A stretch of DNA of 64,000 nt from Sutcliffiella horikoshii (GTDB lineage: Bacteria; Bacillota; Bacilli; Bacillales; Bacillaceae_I): contig KV440964.1 of the NCBI GenBank assembly GCA_001636495.1, positions 16,666-80,665 of the forward strand, read 5' to 3'. The position numbers were made by a program, and so were the translations under genes. Of the stretch, positions 7,450-16,166 are shown in pieces. The notes under the pieces are model-generated. The model was not told the DNA's origin. It searched no databases and saw only the letters and a program-made list of their open reading frames with translations. The number at the start of each line of letters is the position of its first letter. Position 1 is the first letter of the stretch.

Positions 7450-8438
7450 AGAATTGCCTCCTTCATATTCATGTGCTGTTGGGATTGTTCCTGTTTCACC
7501 CATGCCTCAAAGCTTTCCTGCAAGCCTCTCTTAATTTTGAATTCTAGGAGATTCTGTTCTTCCAGCTTTGTAGTGATTTCATCTTTCAAAAGCATATTAC
7601 CAGTCATGGCAAGCTTCATGGCACGGTATTGGATGGCTGTGTAGCCTTTTACAAGCCTTTCGATCTCATCGCACCAAGCTTCAAAGCTGTCCTCGTCATT
7701 CTGTAGTGCTTTCCAGAAAAACGCAAAGGCATGTTCATAGGCGTATTTCCGTATGGCGAGAACGGGCAACTCCCTTAAAGCCAATGTCAATCCTGACGGT
7801 GGATACTTTTCATCTCCGGCAGTATGGAGGTCGATGATTTTGCGGACCGCCTCTGTCATTGGGTTGCTGCCATGCTTGATGCATGTGTTGAAATACGCCT
7901 CCACCGTTTCTGAGGATGGCACGATGATTGTCGATGCATCAAAATAATAGCCGCCTTTTGCAGAGGGGTCTTCAATGGCCGCAAGGATCCTATCTTTCGG
8001 GAGCACCCCTTCCCAGCGAAAATCCGGATCATACATCATCCATTCTTCTTCGTTCTCCGTCATTTCAAGCATCACATAATGAGGAAATGGACTTTGATGA
8101 AATTTATTTTCGCGCTCTGGCAGCTTCGACAAGTCCAGCATCACCATTACATATTGATCAGAGGTCTTATTTTCAAGCAGTCTCAGCATTCCCTCTATGT
8201 TTTCCTGTTTTGTTTTCTGTTCGTCATACCATTTATGTAACTTGATGCCGTATAGCATTTCATACCATTGGTGGAAAAAGTCATGGTCGATCCGCTTCGA
8301 GTGATAGGTCAGGACGCCATTTTCCAATACATCGAAATCCGCATCCCATACCCCAAAATAGTACGGCCTGTGATCGGCGCCTTCTTTCTTTTTTACGGCC
8401 TCGCATACGCAACTTACAAAGCAATGGACTTTAATCAT
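7446..8438 (-). CDS. asbE: AsbE, 3,4-dihydroxybenzoyl transferase (petrobactin)
   Basis: AsbE takes 3,4-dihydroxybenzoate from the carrier protein AsbD and joins it to spermidine or citryl-spermidine. The 330-residue protein starts MIKVHCFVSCVCEAVKKKEG and shows the family's DUF6005-type sequence. No known nucleotide-binding motif is seen, as expected for this transferase. The 4-base overlaps with asbD (8435-8438) and asbF (7446-7449) show tight translational coupling. Assignment rests on sequence character together with the perfectly conserved asbA-F order. Confidence 0.88.
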   Translation of the reverse strand: MIKVHCFVSCVCEAVKKKEGADHRPYYFGVWDADFDVLENGVLTYHSKRIDHDFFHQWYEMLYGIKLHKWYDEQKTKQENIEGMLRLLENKTSDQYVMVMLDLSKLPERENKFHQSPFPHYVMLEMTENEEEWMMYDPDFRWEGVLPKDRILAAIEDPSAKGGYYFDASTIIVPSSETVEAYFNTCIKHGSNPMTEAVRKIIDLHTAGDEKYPPSGLTLALRELPVLAIRKYAYEHAFAFFWKALQNDEDSFEAWCDEIERLVKGYTAIQYRAMKLAMTGNMLLKDEITTKLEEQNLLEFKIKRGLQESFEAWVKQEQSQQHMNMKEAIL

Positions 8439-8719
8439 ACGAACCCCTCCGTTACTGCAGTTGGCTTTTGCTGGTATAAAAGAAAATCGGCCAAGCTTCC
8501 TACCGTATGAAAATCTTTTGACACAAGCATCTCATCGGGGATCTCAAAGCCAAGATCCACTTCCAAATGAAGAATCATCTGCAGGATCATGATCGAATCC
8601 ATATATAGATCTTCATTTAAACGGGCATCTTCTTGAAAAGCCTCCAATGCCGAAGCAGGCAGCTTTATTTGGTGCTGCAAAATATCATGAATGATTTGTA
8701 CTATTTCCTGTCTTGTCAT
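8435..8719 (-). CDS. asbD: AsbD, aryl carrier protein (petrobactin)
   Basis: This is a 94-residue acyl-carrier-type protein. The phosphopantetheine attachment motif is DLYMDSIMIL with Ser at residue 42, followed by the helix LHLEVDLGFEIPDEML. It carries the 3,4-dihydroxybenzoyl thioester loaded by AsbC and used by AsbE. It overlaps asbC and asbE by four bases each (ATGA). A phosphopantetheinyl transferase must act in trans; none is visible in the window. Confidence 0.93.
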   Translation of the reverse strand: MTRQEIVQIIHDILQHQIKLPASALEAFQEDARLNEDLYMDSIMILQMILHLEVDLGFEIPDEMLVSKDFHTVGSLADFLLYQQKPTAVTEGFV

Positions 8720-9951
8720 GCTAGCACCCCTTCGCTAAGTCTTTTCCGGCTAATTTTTCCGTTTGGCAGCTTCTCAATGGCTTGCACCTGGATAAATTCC
8801 ATCGGTACTTGATATGGCGCAAGATAATCTCTGCACCATTCCCGCAGCTCCTGCTCCTCCACCGGTCCCGAGCAGACATACTGTGCGCATACTCTTTCCC
8901 CTGAAAGCGGATGAACCTTTTTATACACAACCGCTTCTTCTATCCTTGGTTCTGCCATCAAAACGTCTTCCACTTCTTGTGGGTACACGTTCAAACCAGC
9001 TACATTAATGGTGTCATCCACTCTTGCTAAAAAGGACAGGACACCATTTTTGATATAACCAAGATCTTTTGTATGGATCGTTTTCTCCGAGTCATAAATG
9101 ATGATTTCACCAGGAGTGTCTACGGTACCAGCCTCTACTTTCAGATGTGGAAGTGGATAGCCCATTTCACTCGAGTAAATCACATCCGGGTGTATTGCCA
9201 CACACCCCGCTTCCGAGCAGCCATACTGTTGAAGCACGCGGTTGGATACATTCTTTAATTTGGCAAGCCAAGCAGAAGGTATGAGTGTACCGGATGTCAT
9301 CACTGCATCAAAACGTTGATCATCACGGACCAGGCTCGTTAAGGTGTACAACAGGGCAGGCGATCCATAGAGGATATGCCTTGGGTACTCCTTCAGCTTC
9401 TTGAGCACATACTTTGGATTCATGTTTGTCAGAATGACCGGCTCCGCACCGCGCCTAATGCAGGCAAATACTCCGCAAATCAACCCATAGGAATGGGTGA
9501 CCGGGCAGGCAACGATGGATGTGGTATCCTGCGTAAGCGACAATACCGAAACATAGCTTTCAAGCTCTGTCTCGATGGAATCCCACGTACGTTCGATAGA
9601 TTTAGGTGCCCCTGTTGTACCAGAGCTCATTTGTACCAGTACACCTTCCTTCGCATTTTGTTGATCTGACAGATGGATTGGGGAGTCGATGTGTTCAAAA
9701 AGCAAGAAATGACTTCCTGCCGATTTCGCCATCCGGACCGCCCCTTCTTTTGGGACGGAAGGATGGATTGGCACGATGGATCCCCCTTTTTTGCGTACAA
9801 ATAAACATAGTGCCAGCCACTGAAAAACATCCGGCATGCAAACTGCCAATCTTTTATTCCCGCAATCTTTTAAGTAAGGGATATTGTCAAATACCGTATA
9901 TTGTTCTTCCAAATCATCTAATGTGTAATGCTGATCATTTACAAAAAACAT
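8716..9951 (-). CDS. asbC: AsbC, 3,4-dihydroxybenzoate-AMP ligase (petrobactin)
   Basis: This is an adenylate-forming enzyme of 411 residues that activates 3,4-dihydroxybenzoate with ATP and loads it on AsbD. The P-loop-like core motif VQMSSGTTGAPKSIERTWDS lies near residue 107. Further ANL motifs are YGCSEAG, then DLGYIKNGVLSFLARVDDTI and the C-terminal lysine motif LPNGKISRKRL. It is shorter than typical acyl-CoA synthetases, as is normal for AsbC. One base separates it from asbB. Confidence 0.93.
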   Translation of the reverse strand: MFFVNDQHYTLDDLEEQYTVFDNIPYLKDCGNKRLAVCMPDVFQWLALCLFVRKKGGSIVPIHPSVPKEGAVRMAKSAGSHFLLFEHIDSPIHLSDQQNAKEGVLVQMSSGTTGAPKSIERTWDSIETELESYVSVLSLTQDTTSIVACPVTHSYGLICGVFACIRRGAEPVILTNMNPKYVLKKLKEYPRHILYGSPALLYTLTSLVRDDQRFDAVMTSGTLIPSAWLAKLKNVSNRVLQQYGCSEAGCVAIHPDVIYSSEMGYPLPHLKVEAGTVDTPGEIIIYDSEKTIHTKDLGYIKNGVLSFLARVDDTINVAGLNVYPQEVEDVLMAEPRIEEAVVYKKVHPLSGERVCAQYVCSGPVEEQELREWCRDYLAPYQVPMEFIQVQAIEKLPNGKISRKRLSEGVLA

Positions 9952-9952
9952 C

Positions 9953-11701
9953 TCAATTCTCCTTCTGGTAGACTCTTTTCTGGCTTTCTGCTAAAGAATT
10001 TGTGACAAGATGGCGTAACCCACCAGCCTCTTCATTTTTGGTCTTCCTTTTCAGAAGCGACTCGGCAAAAACCGTGGGTGCGGTATGGTGAAGCAGGCTA
10101 TTCCTGTATAGCAGTTCCGGATAGCGATTCATGTGCCCGGCAATGGCATCACGTACCATCTCCCAGAACCTTTCCTCACTGAACCCGTACCGCTCCTGGA
10201 GTGCAAAGGACAATTCGCTTAAATGAAAAACAAACAATGTATCCATCACAAGCTCCCTCAATGCTTCTACAGAAGACATCCAATAATACTCGTCAGCTTC
10301 GCCATTATTAAACTGTTCATGGATCCTTGAAAATTCCGGGACTTTGCTCGGCTCTTTCAAAAAGGCATGATGATACTCTGTGCTGTCGTGAAAATCTCTC
10401 AGAGCCACACGGGTAGGCAAGCCATTTTCATGAAGAAGAATCATATTCTGTGCATGCGCCTCCACGGCAATTCCATGGGAGACAAGTAAATGCCAAACTG
10501 GAACCACACTTACTTCGATCAATCGTGTCAGCCATTTTTCGGTTCCATAGCGCTTCAGCCAGTCATCAAGAAACGGCATGCCGTCCCGCTCGATTAATGG
10601 CAAGGCCGTAAAAGGCACAGCCTCCTCTTCCTCTTCCGTATAAAGCCGAATGCTTTCTCGCCATATGGCCCCAAACTTGGTTTCCGTTTGTTCAGTAGGT
10701 TGATAGGCAACCCCTGCATATTCCTTGAGAATGATTAAAGAAGCCTCTTCTTTTAAATAACGGTCACTTTCCACCGTATCCGCAATCCATTGGGAGATTG
10801 GAGGTGCAGCACAGATGGCATGAGTGTTCAAGGTTCTTAGCGATGAAGTATTCACCATGTTCATCGATAGTTTGACATGAGCTTTCTCAGGGTCTGACGC
10901 ATTCCATAAGGTTCGGACGGACTGCGTTGCCCGGTAAGAATCTCCTGTTGTTTTTAAAAGAACGATCTCTCCTTTGTCCACCTCAGCTTTGGCATATTGC
11001 ACCTGCCAAGGGTGAATCGGCATTAACGTGTATTCATGAAAATCTTTACCCCGCGCTTGGAGTTCATCCAGCATCTGTTCAAACACGGAAGGTCCTAACT
11101 CCTTTTCCCAAAAGCCCTGCTCATCCTCCTCTAGGAGTGCAATCCTGCTATGTTCCCGTTTGACAGCCGCCCATTGCAGCACAAAAGACTGCCTTGCTTC
11201 CGGGCCAAATGCAGCGTGATCTTCGAGGGTAAACCCTGTCCTTGCCTTAAAGCATGGGTGATACGGATGCCCTTCCCATATCTCCGACTCCAGTTCCTCA
11301 TAGGAGAAACCTCGCCTCGAGATGGCCGGCATAAGATTCGCTTCATTCCACTCCACCAGCAAGGCTGTCTGCTCAAGCTCACGAATAAGCAAGCTCCTTT
11401 TCTCCGGATCTGATATGAGGTCTTCCGTCAATTCCTTCATCCTCGTTTCCGCGCTTGAACCATCAGGATGCAAGGTGCGGATGCTCTCCTCTTTTACTCG
11501 CACCCGATCAAACGCAGTGATTTTCCCCTCGCAGAAGTAGGTCTGCCCTTTTCCGAAAATGGTGAAGGTTACAAGCGTATCATCCAGCTCGGGAACTGTT
11601 TTTTCCACATCCATCAACCCTTCGAAAAGAATCGCCTCGATCAGCTGGCGAACTATCCGTTTTTCCACTTTTCTAGACGGCAGCGGTTGCAGCTTCTGCA
11701 T
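9953..11701 (-). CDS. asbB: AsbB, NIS siderophore synthetase (petrobactin)
   Basis: AsbB is an NRPS-independent siderophore (NIS) synthetase of the IucA/IucC family, 582 residues. It uses ATP to condense a citrate carboxylate of the AsbA product with a second spermidine arm. Family motifs include MPIHPWQVQY, then TQSVRTLWN near the nucleotide site, KLSMNMVNTSSLRTLNTHA, and VEAHAQNMILL with ALRDFHDS in the C-terminal FhuF-like part. The start overlaps the end of asbA by 29 bases. Confidence 0.93.
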   Translation of the reverse strand: MQKLQPLPSRKVEKRIVRQLIEAILFEGLMDVEKTVPELDDTLVTFTIFGKGQTYFCEGKITAFDRVRVKEESIRTLHPDGSSAETRMKELTEDLISDPEKRSLLIRELEQTALLVEWNEANLMPAISRRGFSYEELESEIWEGHPYHPCFKARTGFTLEDHAAFGPEARQSFVLQWAAVKREHSRIALLEEDEQGFWEKELGPSVFEQMLDELQARGKDFHEYTLMPIHPWQVQYAKAEVDKGEIVLLKTTGDSYRATQSVRTLWNASDPEKAHVKLSMNMVNTSSLRTLNTHAICAAPPISQWIADTVESDRYLKEEASLIILKEYAGVAYQPTEQTETKFGAIWRESIRLYTEEEEEAVPFTALPLIERDGMPFLDDWLKRYGTEKWLTRLIEVSVVPVWHLLVSHGIAVEAHAQNMILLHENGLPTRVALRDFHDSTEYHHAFLKEPSKVPEFSRIHEQFNNGEADEYYWMSSVEALRELVMDTLFVFHLSELSFALQERYGFSEERFWEMVRDAIAGHMNRYPELLYRNSLLHHTAPTVFAESLLKRKTKNEEAGGLRHLVTNSLAESQKRVYQKEN

Positions 11702-13499
11702 AGTTCTCTTCCTCCTTCACAAGGGTAAACGGATTTGGGATATAGGTGTAAACCGCTTGTTCATTCTTCGCCATCAGCTCATCCACATCATGAAAACGGG
11801 TCAACAAATTGGCTTTATAGGACAGTTTCTCCGAATGGAGGATATGGCGGATAAATGTTTTCCCCTGTCTAGTGAGCTCCATTTCAAGTCGAGTTAGCTG
11901 TTGGCGGCACCATGCAAGCAAACGGTCTTCACTCATGAGATCATCCTGCCCAAAGCGGCAGATGACGGAAAATAGCTGATTCATAAAAAGGTAGTACGTA
12001 AACCTTTCCTGAATGAGCGCATCCTCGTAAAATAGCTCTGGACATTCTTTTAGGGATGGAAGCAACCCATGGAGAGTGTCTCGATAAGAGTTTGATAGAT
12101 AATACCCCTGATTATCACGGTAGTAGTACGCTTCCGGATAACCTGTTGTAAGGTCGAGGACACTATTTTGCTGATGAGCCTCTAGAGCAATTCCGTGTTC
12201 ATCATACAAACGGATAAGCGGCTCGATCGAACATTTCCAATACTTCTCGAACCAATCCCTGCTCACATCCACAAGGTTTCTCCTCTCGGATTTCGCAAGC
12301 CTTTCCATGGTCCGCGACAGCCTTGAACGCTCGTTTGGCAGAGGATCCTGCACCAATGCCGCGAGATTGCTAATTCCTTTGTCCTTTCCTTCCGGGAATG
12401 GATTGGATCGGATAATGACCTCGAATCCTGACTCTTTTTCTCCTGGAAATTGAGCAGTAAGATAGGCAGGATCTTCAATCATTCGGAACCTTGGATATTT
12501 TTCTGTAAAACGCAGTTTATCCATCAGGTTCGCTATCTCTGTACCTGCTCTTAGCTCATGGAGTCGATTCGTTCTTAACGAATTTGTAATTTTTACCGGA
12601 ACAGAAAATTTGTACATCCATTCTTCTTCAGGTTGGTAAACGGTTCTGATGGAAGAGGTGGCTGAATAATAAGCTCCCATCGGCCCAAGATCTTTGATAA
12701 GATTCTTTTCCATCGCCTCTTTTACATGATCCTGCTGTAACAGCCATTGAGCCTGAAGAGGGTGGATTGGAATAAGGCAAGCGTGTTTTGGAACCGTAAG
12801 ATGCGGCAGCCTTTTGGTTAGTGCGTGCAGAGTGATGTCACTTGCACGTTTCAGGCCATTCGACCCTTCCATCACCATCTCCCGGTCTAGTTGAAAATAG
12901 TGCAACTGAAAACGGCCCTTCAATTCTGGAGCATAGCTTGGATGCTGCCAGCCAGCCATTCCCTGCCTGCTTTTCGGTGTAGGGTGAAGCCAGTGGCCAA
13001 ACAACAGCGATTGCTCGGCCTCTAGGAAAGTACTATTCTCTGAATAAAGGCTCTTTTCATCATTCATTCTGGCTTCTATGTACGAGGCCATCGTCTGATA
13101 GCTCTCAATCAGCCTGAGCACCAGCTCATCATAATGGGATGCAAGCTCGTGGCAACCATTGGATGTTGCCATTAGGTGCAGCTCATGGATAAGGGCAATC
13201 ATCATTGGCAGCCTGTCTTGGGGAATCCATCCCCGACTTTGGTCACAATATTTTAGTGCACAGCCAAGTCGATGCCTTCCCGTTCGTGATCGGTACATCA
13301 CTTCCACTGCAAACTTGGCAGACTGCCCTGGCAACTCCATCTCCACGACCGACTCGCCTGAAAGCGTAATGGTTGGGTGTTGCTCCTGCATCCATTGACT
13401 TTTCTCCATCCAATGTCCTCCGTCTACTTCTTTTAGATAACTATTTATAAAAGCTTGAAACGTTGCATTCTCTGCAATTTGTTTGGCTGATTGATGCAT
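11673..13499 (-). CDS. asbA: AsbA, NIS synthetase condensing citrate and spermidine (petrobactin)
   Basis: AsbA starts petrobactin assembly by ATP-dependent joining of citrate and spermidine. The 608-residue protein shows IucA/IucC motifs: LIPIHPLQAQW, then TSSIRTVYQ, KFSVPVKITNSLRTNRLHEL, and LEAHQQNSVLD followed by YYRDNQGYY. The length matches the family (about 600). The start at 13499 has AAAGGAT upstream. As first gene of the operon it lies 38 bases behind a Fur box, so expression should be switched on by iron shortage. Confidence 0.93.
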   Translation of the reverse strand: MHQSAKQIAENATFQAFINSYLKEVDGGHWMEKSQWMQEQHPTITLSGESVVEMELPGQSAKFAVEVMYRSRTGRHRLGCALKYCDQSRGWIPQDRLPMMIALIHELHLMATSNGCHELASHYDELVLRLIESYQTMASYIEARMNDEKSLYSENSTFLEAEQSLLFGHWLHPTPKSRQGMAGWQHPSYAPELKGRFQLHYFQLDREMVMEGSNGLKRASDITLHALTKRLPHLTVPKHACLIPIHPLQAQWLLQQDHVKEAMEKNLIKDLGPMGAYYSATSSIRTVYQPEEEWMYKFSVPVKITNSLRTNRLHELRAGTEIANLMDKLRFTEKYPRFRMIEDPAYLTAQFPGEKESGFEVIIRSNPFPEGKDKGISNLAALVQDPLPNERSRLSRTMERLAKSERRNLVDVSRDWFEKYWKCSIEPLIRLYDEHGIALEAHQQNSVLDLTTGYPEAYYYRDNQGYYLSNSYRDTLHGLLPSLKECPELFYEDALIQERFTYYLFMNQLFSVICRFGQDDLMSEDRLLAWCRQQLTRLEMELTRQGKTFIRHILHSEKLSYKANLLTRFHDVDELMAKNEQAVYTYIPNPFTLVKEEENYAEAATAAV

Positions 13500-13536
13500 A
13501 ATTCCATCCTTTCACCGAGTCTTTAGACCTAGTAAT

Positions 13537-13551
13537 TGATAACCATTCTCA
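13537..13551. promoter_or_regulatory. Fur box proximal to asbA
   Basis: TGATAACCATTCTCA fits the 7-1-7 Fur/PerR-family consensus (TGATAATnATTATCA) at 12 of 15 positions. It lies between the asbA start and the main promoter region. Confidence 0.7.
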
Positions 13552-13628
13552 CTAGCGGTTAAAAAAAATTGGTTTCATTTATTTATATTCTAATTGATGT
13601 TTGATCGGATATTGAAATTCATTCTCAA

Positions 13629-13643
13629 TGATAATCATTATCA
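13629..13643. promoter_or_regulatory. Perfect Fur box upstream of asbA
   Basis: TGATAATCATTATCA is a perfect 7-1-7 inverted repeat. An overlapping weaker site (TGAGAATGAATTTCA on the minus strand) extends it toward asbA. Iron-dependent Fur repression of the petrobactin operon is strongly indicated. Confidence 0.9.
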
Positions 13644-13663
13644 ACCAAACTGAACATGGACAA

Positions 13664-13701
13664 ATGCAACTTGTTGCATGGAGAAATGTAACTTGTTGTA
13701 T
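13664..13701 (-). promoter_or_regulatory. Paired 22-bp-spaced palindromes, candidate AraC activator site
   Basis: ATGCAACTTGTTGCAT (13664-13679) and ATGTAACTTGTTGTAT (13686-13701) are two palindromes set exactly 22 bases apart, about two helical turns. They lie just upstream of the Fur box on the promoter side of asbA. Their direct-repeat layout suits an AraC-type activator, and the Btr-like gene is immediately upstream. Binding is inferred. Confidence 0.55.
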
Positions 13702-13800
13702 CAGGAAAATGACTATGAGATGAAGAAAAACCGGGCAAAACCACCCAGTCCCTTTAATACTGCTGGTGAAAACCTTCATCACGGGTTATCTCTGGTAGAA

Positions 13801-13990
13801 AGGTTTTCATCTGTCCTATGAAGACCTTTCCTCTTCGATTTTCACGTTGGAGAGGTCTTCATCTGCTCTATGAAGACCTTTCCCCTTCGTTTTTCATGCT
13901 AGAGAGGTCTTCATCTGCTCTATGAAGACCTTTCCTCTTCGTTTTTCATGCTAGAGAGGTCTTCATTCAAAGGATAATAAAAGACCTCCC
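13801..13990. repeat. Array of four 52-bp units with AGGTCTTCAT/ATGAAGACCT palindromes
   Basis: Units begin at 13801, 13853, 13905 and 13957, exactly 52 bases apart. Each carries AGGTCTTCAT-CTGCTCT-ATGAAGACCT (the first has AGGTTTTCAT) and a conserved filler ending TTTTTCATGCTAGAG. The array fills the gap between the AraC regulator gene and the asb promoter. The same unit occurs at 27102, 51389 and 61963. Confidence 0.9.
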
Positions 13991-14006
13991 ATGGAAAGCA
14001 AAACTG

Positions 14007-15533
14007 CTATGTTTTTAACCTGGCTTTGAACATGCTAGTGGAGAACTCCTCCAACATCTTCTTCCTTCCAAGCGGCCCCCACGGATCCCACTCATGACTT
14101 TCAGGATAATAAACCTCTCCTGTTTGGACAGCACGGATCCTATTCCATTCCGGAGTATGAGCGGTTTTCCATACATCTCTTTCGTGGCTCCATAGTATGA
14201 GAAGCTTGTCAGGATTTAGGGCCGCTATTTCCTGCAGGCTTACAATCCGATACCCTTCTCCATGCAGATCAGGATGTGGCTGGAATCCCAGGCCTTGAAA
14301 AAGCAGATCAAGCAGGGCATGATTTCCCTGTCCGTACAGACGAATTTCTTCCGAGCGAATCCAAATGACTGCCCAATTCCCATTTCGGGTTAACGGGCAC
14401 AGCTCATCCCGCACTTTGCATTCCAGACAATGAATCTCTTTGTCTATCAATTGTGCGCGACTTTCACACCCTACCATCGACGCAATATCGTATAAATACT
14501 GTCGCCAGTCTTGCTGCAATGGCATATGATGGACATGCTCCTGCTGTGAAAGCAATACGTTTTGAAGCTGATTATTATGTAACGGTGTTTTGATGATCCG
14601 ATCTGGCTGGGCCAAAAGAATATCCTCCGGTTGAAACGGTTTTTCCGCATTCAACAGCTTGGTACCTTCGAGCCCTTGTTGAAGATAGCTTGGGACTCCA
14701 CCGCTTGCGGGATATAAAGTGGGATAGGATGGAGCTGCAACGGGCTGGACTCCGAGTGCGAGTAAATGATCCTGCAAGAACAGTTGGCTGACAACCGCAA
14801 TTCTTTCCTTCGCTCTTTTCATGAAGATCGATGGCGGCAAGCCTTCTTTATTTTTAAAAAGTCGGCTGAAGTAAAACTCATCCTGAAGCCCAATTTGGAG
14901 CGCCACTTCCTTGGCGGTAATCCCCTTCTTTTGGAGCATCAATGTTTTCGCAGCCTTCATCCTCTCGGCATTTAAAAATTCCTTCGGCGTCATTCCGGTC
15001 CTTTTACGAAAAGCCCTCGAAAACGAAACAGGACTCATATTCATTTTAGATGCAAGCTCTGCCACCGTGATTGGTCTAGCCAGGTTGGTGCGGAGCAGTT
15101 CTGCCGCCTCTTCCATTCTGTCCACTTCCGCCTCATCTGTCAGAACGGACAGCATCTCCCAGAGCAGGGATTGAAATCTGCACCTTGCCGATATCGTTTT
15201 TTCTTTGTTCCATTTCCGCATTTCTTCCCATAAAGCCAACATCTTTACTGGCGCCTGTTCCGCAAGCTGACCTGTTAGGAATCCCGAGATCATGTCCTCT
15301 TCTTTTGGCCATGAAAGCATATAAACAGATAAAAGGTCTGAAGCAGCGGATGTGAGCTCACTACCATCCGTTAGCAAGTAGCTTTTGCCCTCCACTGCTT
15401 TTGAAACCCGCTCGTCGCTGACAATAATGCCCCTACCTGATGAAACATAAAGTAAATAATACTGATCGCACTCTCTATTAAAAGCCTCGGATTGGCCCTC
15501 CCGTAAATTAACCCTATCAAACTTATACAACAC
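14007..15533 (-). CDS. AraC-family regulator fused to a siderophore-binding domain (Btr-like)
   Basis: The 508-residue protein has three parts: an N-terminal sensor region, an AraC double HTH (residues ~145-240, with LASKMNMSPVSFSRAFRKR and LQIGLQDEFYFSRLFKNKEG), and a C-terminal periplasmic-binding-protein-like domain (from ~residue 250, GVQPVAAPSYP ... EDILLAQPDRII). This layout is that of B. subtilis Btr (YbbB), which senses bacillibactin and activates its uptake genes. The GTG start at 15533 follows GGGGGAA. A Fur box lies 38 bases upstream. Being next to asb, it probably senses petrobactin and activates the operon (inference). Confidence 0.88.
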   Translation of the reverse strand: MLYKFDRVNLREGQSEAFNRECDQYYLLYVSSGRGIIVSDERVSKAVEGKSYLLTDGSELTSAASDLLSVYMLSWPKEEDMISGFLTGQLAEQAPVKMLALWEEMRKWNKEKTISARCRFQSLLWEMLSVLTDEAEVDRMEEAAELLRTNLARPITVAELASKMNMSPVSFSRAFRKRTGMTPKEFLNAERMKAAKTLMLQKKGITAKEVALQIGLQDEFYFSRLFKNKEGLPPSIFMKRAKERIAVVSQLFLQDHLLALGVQPVAAPSYPTLYPASGGVPSYLQQGLEGTKLLNAEKPFQPEDILLAQPDRIIKTPLHNNQLQNVLLSQQEHVHHMPLQQDWRQYLYDIASMVGCESRAQLIDKEIHCLECKVRDELCPLTRNGNWAVIWIRSEEIRLYGQGNHALLDLLFQGLGFQPHPDLHGEGYRIVSLQEIAALNPDKLLILWSHERDVWKTAHTPEWNRIRAVQTGEVYYPESHEWDPWGPLGRKKMLEEFSTSMFKARLKT

Positions 15534-15570
15534 AAACGTTCCCCCAACACTTCTTTTCCACCATTATAAC

Positions 15571-15585
15571 TGATAACGATTATCA
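15571..15585. promoter_or_regulatory. Fur box upstream of the AraC regulator
   Basis: TGATAACGATTATCA matches the 7-1-7 Fur consensus at nearly every position and lies 38 bases before the GTG start, so the regulator should be iron-repressed together with asb. Confidence 0.85.
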
Positions 15586-15602
15586 TTTTCAAGATACGGT
15601 GG

Positions 15603-15629
15603 GTTGAGGGGACAGGCACGCCGACCCAG
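15603..15629. repeat. REPIN-like arm
   Basis: GTTGAGGGGACAGGCA and CGCCGACCCA match the family consensus. It lies between the Fur box of the AraC gene and the YCII gene, with no partner arm nearby. Confidence 0.8.
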
Positions 15630-15676
15630 TTCTATCAGATCACCCTGCTCCTCCGCCATTATTCTTTAAATGCACC

Positions 15677-16030
15677 TCACTCAAACACCTGACGCAATTC
15701 AATCTGCCCTTCCCCAAATCCTTGTGGATCCGGCGCCCGCTTTGCCCACTTTATCGCTTCTTCCTTCGACTCCACATCTAATAAAAAGAAGCCGGCAACA
15801 AGGTTGTTTGGTTCATCAAACGGTCCCTCCGTCACAACCGGGTCTCCTCCTGACTCCGGAAACGAAATACGCAACCCGTTCGAACTTGGATGGAGCCCTT
15901 TCGCCATTACCCGCACGCCTGCCTCCATTAATTCCTCATTGTACCTTGTCATGGCTGCATTCAACTCAGGGTTCGGACGATTTCCAGCCTCCGAATTATG
16001 CGAGGCTTTGACAATCAACATGAATAACAT
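15677..16030 (-). CDS. YCII-domain (DGPF) protein
   Basis: The product has 117 residues from ATG 16030, which follows AGGAGGG; the frame upstream is repeat sequence. It shows the YCII/DGPF pattern: MLFMLIVKASH at the start, then VMAKGLHPS, VVTEGPFDEPNNLVAGFFLLDVES and the ending AIKWAKRAPDPQ. Members are small dimeric proteins of unclear enzymatic role, often encoded near ECF sigma factors, but no sigma factor is adjacent here. It stands alone between two repeats. Confidence 0.8.
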   Translation of the reverse strand: MLFMLIVKASHNSEAGNRPNPELNAAMTRYNEELMEAGVRVMAKGLHPSSNGLRISFPESGGDPVVTEGPFDEPNNLVAGFFLLDVESKEEAIKWAKRAPDPQGFGEGQIELRQVFE

Positions 16031-16064
16031 AAAAATCCCTCCTTCATAATGTCGTGAGAGGAGC

Positions 16065-16160
16065 CGAAGGGACAGGCACGCCGCCCCATTGTTTAAAAGT
16101 AAACACAAAAAACCACTCTCCGAATGTAGTACGTTTTCAGAGAGTGGAATGTTTCATTTT
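16065..16160. repeat. REPIN-like arm plus hairpin of class B
   Basis: GAAGGGACAGGCACGCCGCC is followed by CCACTCTCC, GTAGTACGT and GAGAGTGGAATG, the same composite as at 5738-5815. The hairpin may also terminate the Gly-rich gene on the minus strand. Confidence 0.75.
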
Positions 16161-16166
16161 AAAAAA

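Noticed and set aside
13579-13782. 67-codon open frame upstream of asbA
   Set aside because: It covers the Fur box and twin palindromes and has no ribosome binding site. This is regulatory DNA.
6604-15585. Petrobactin uptake genes within the asb locus
   Set aside because: I looked for a substrate-binding lipoprotein, permeases and ATPase on both sides and found none. They must lie outside the window.
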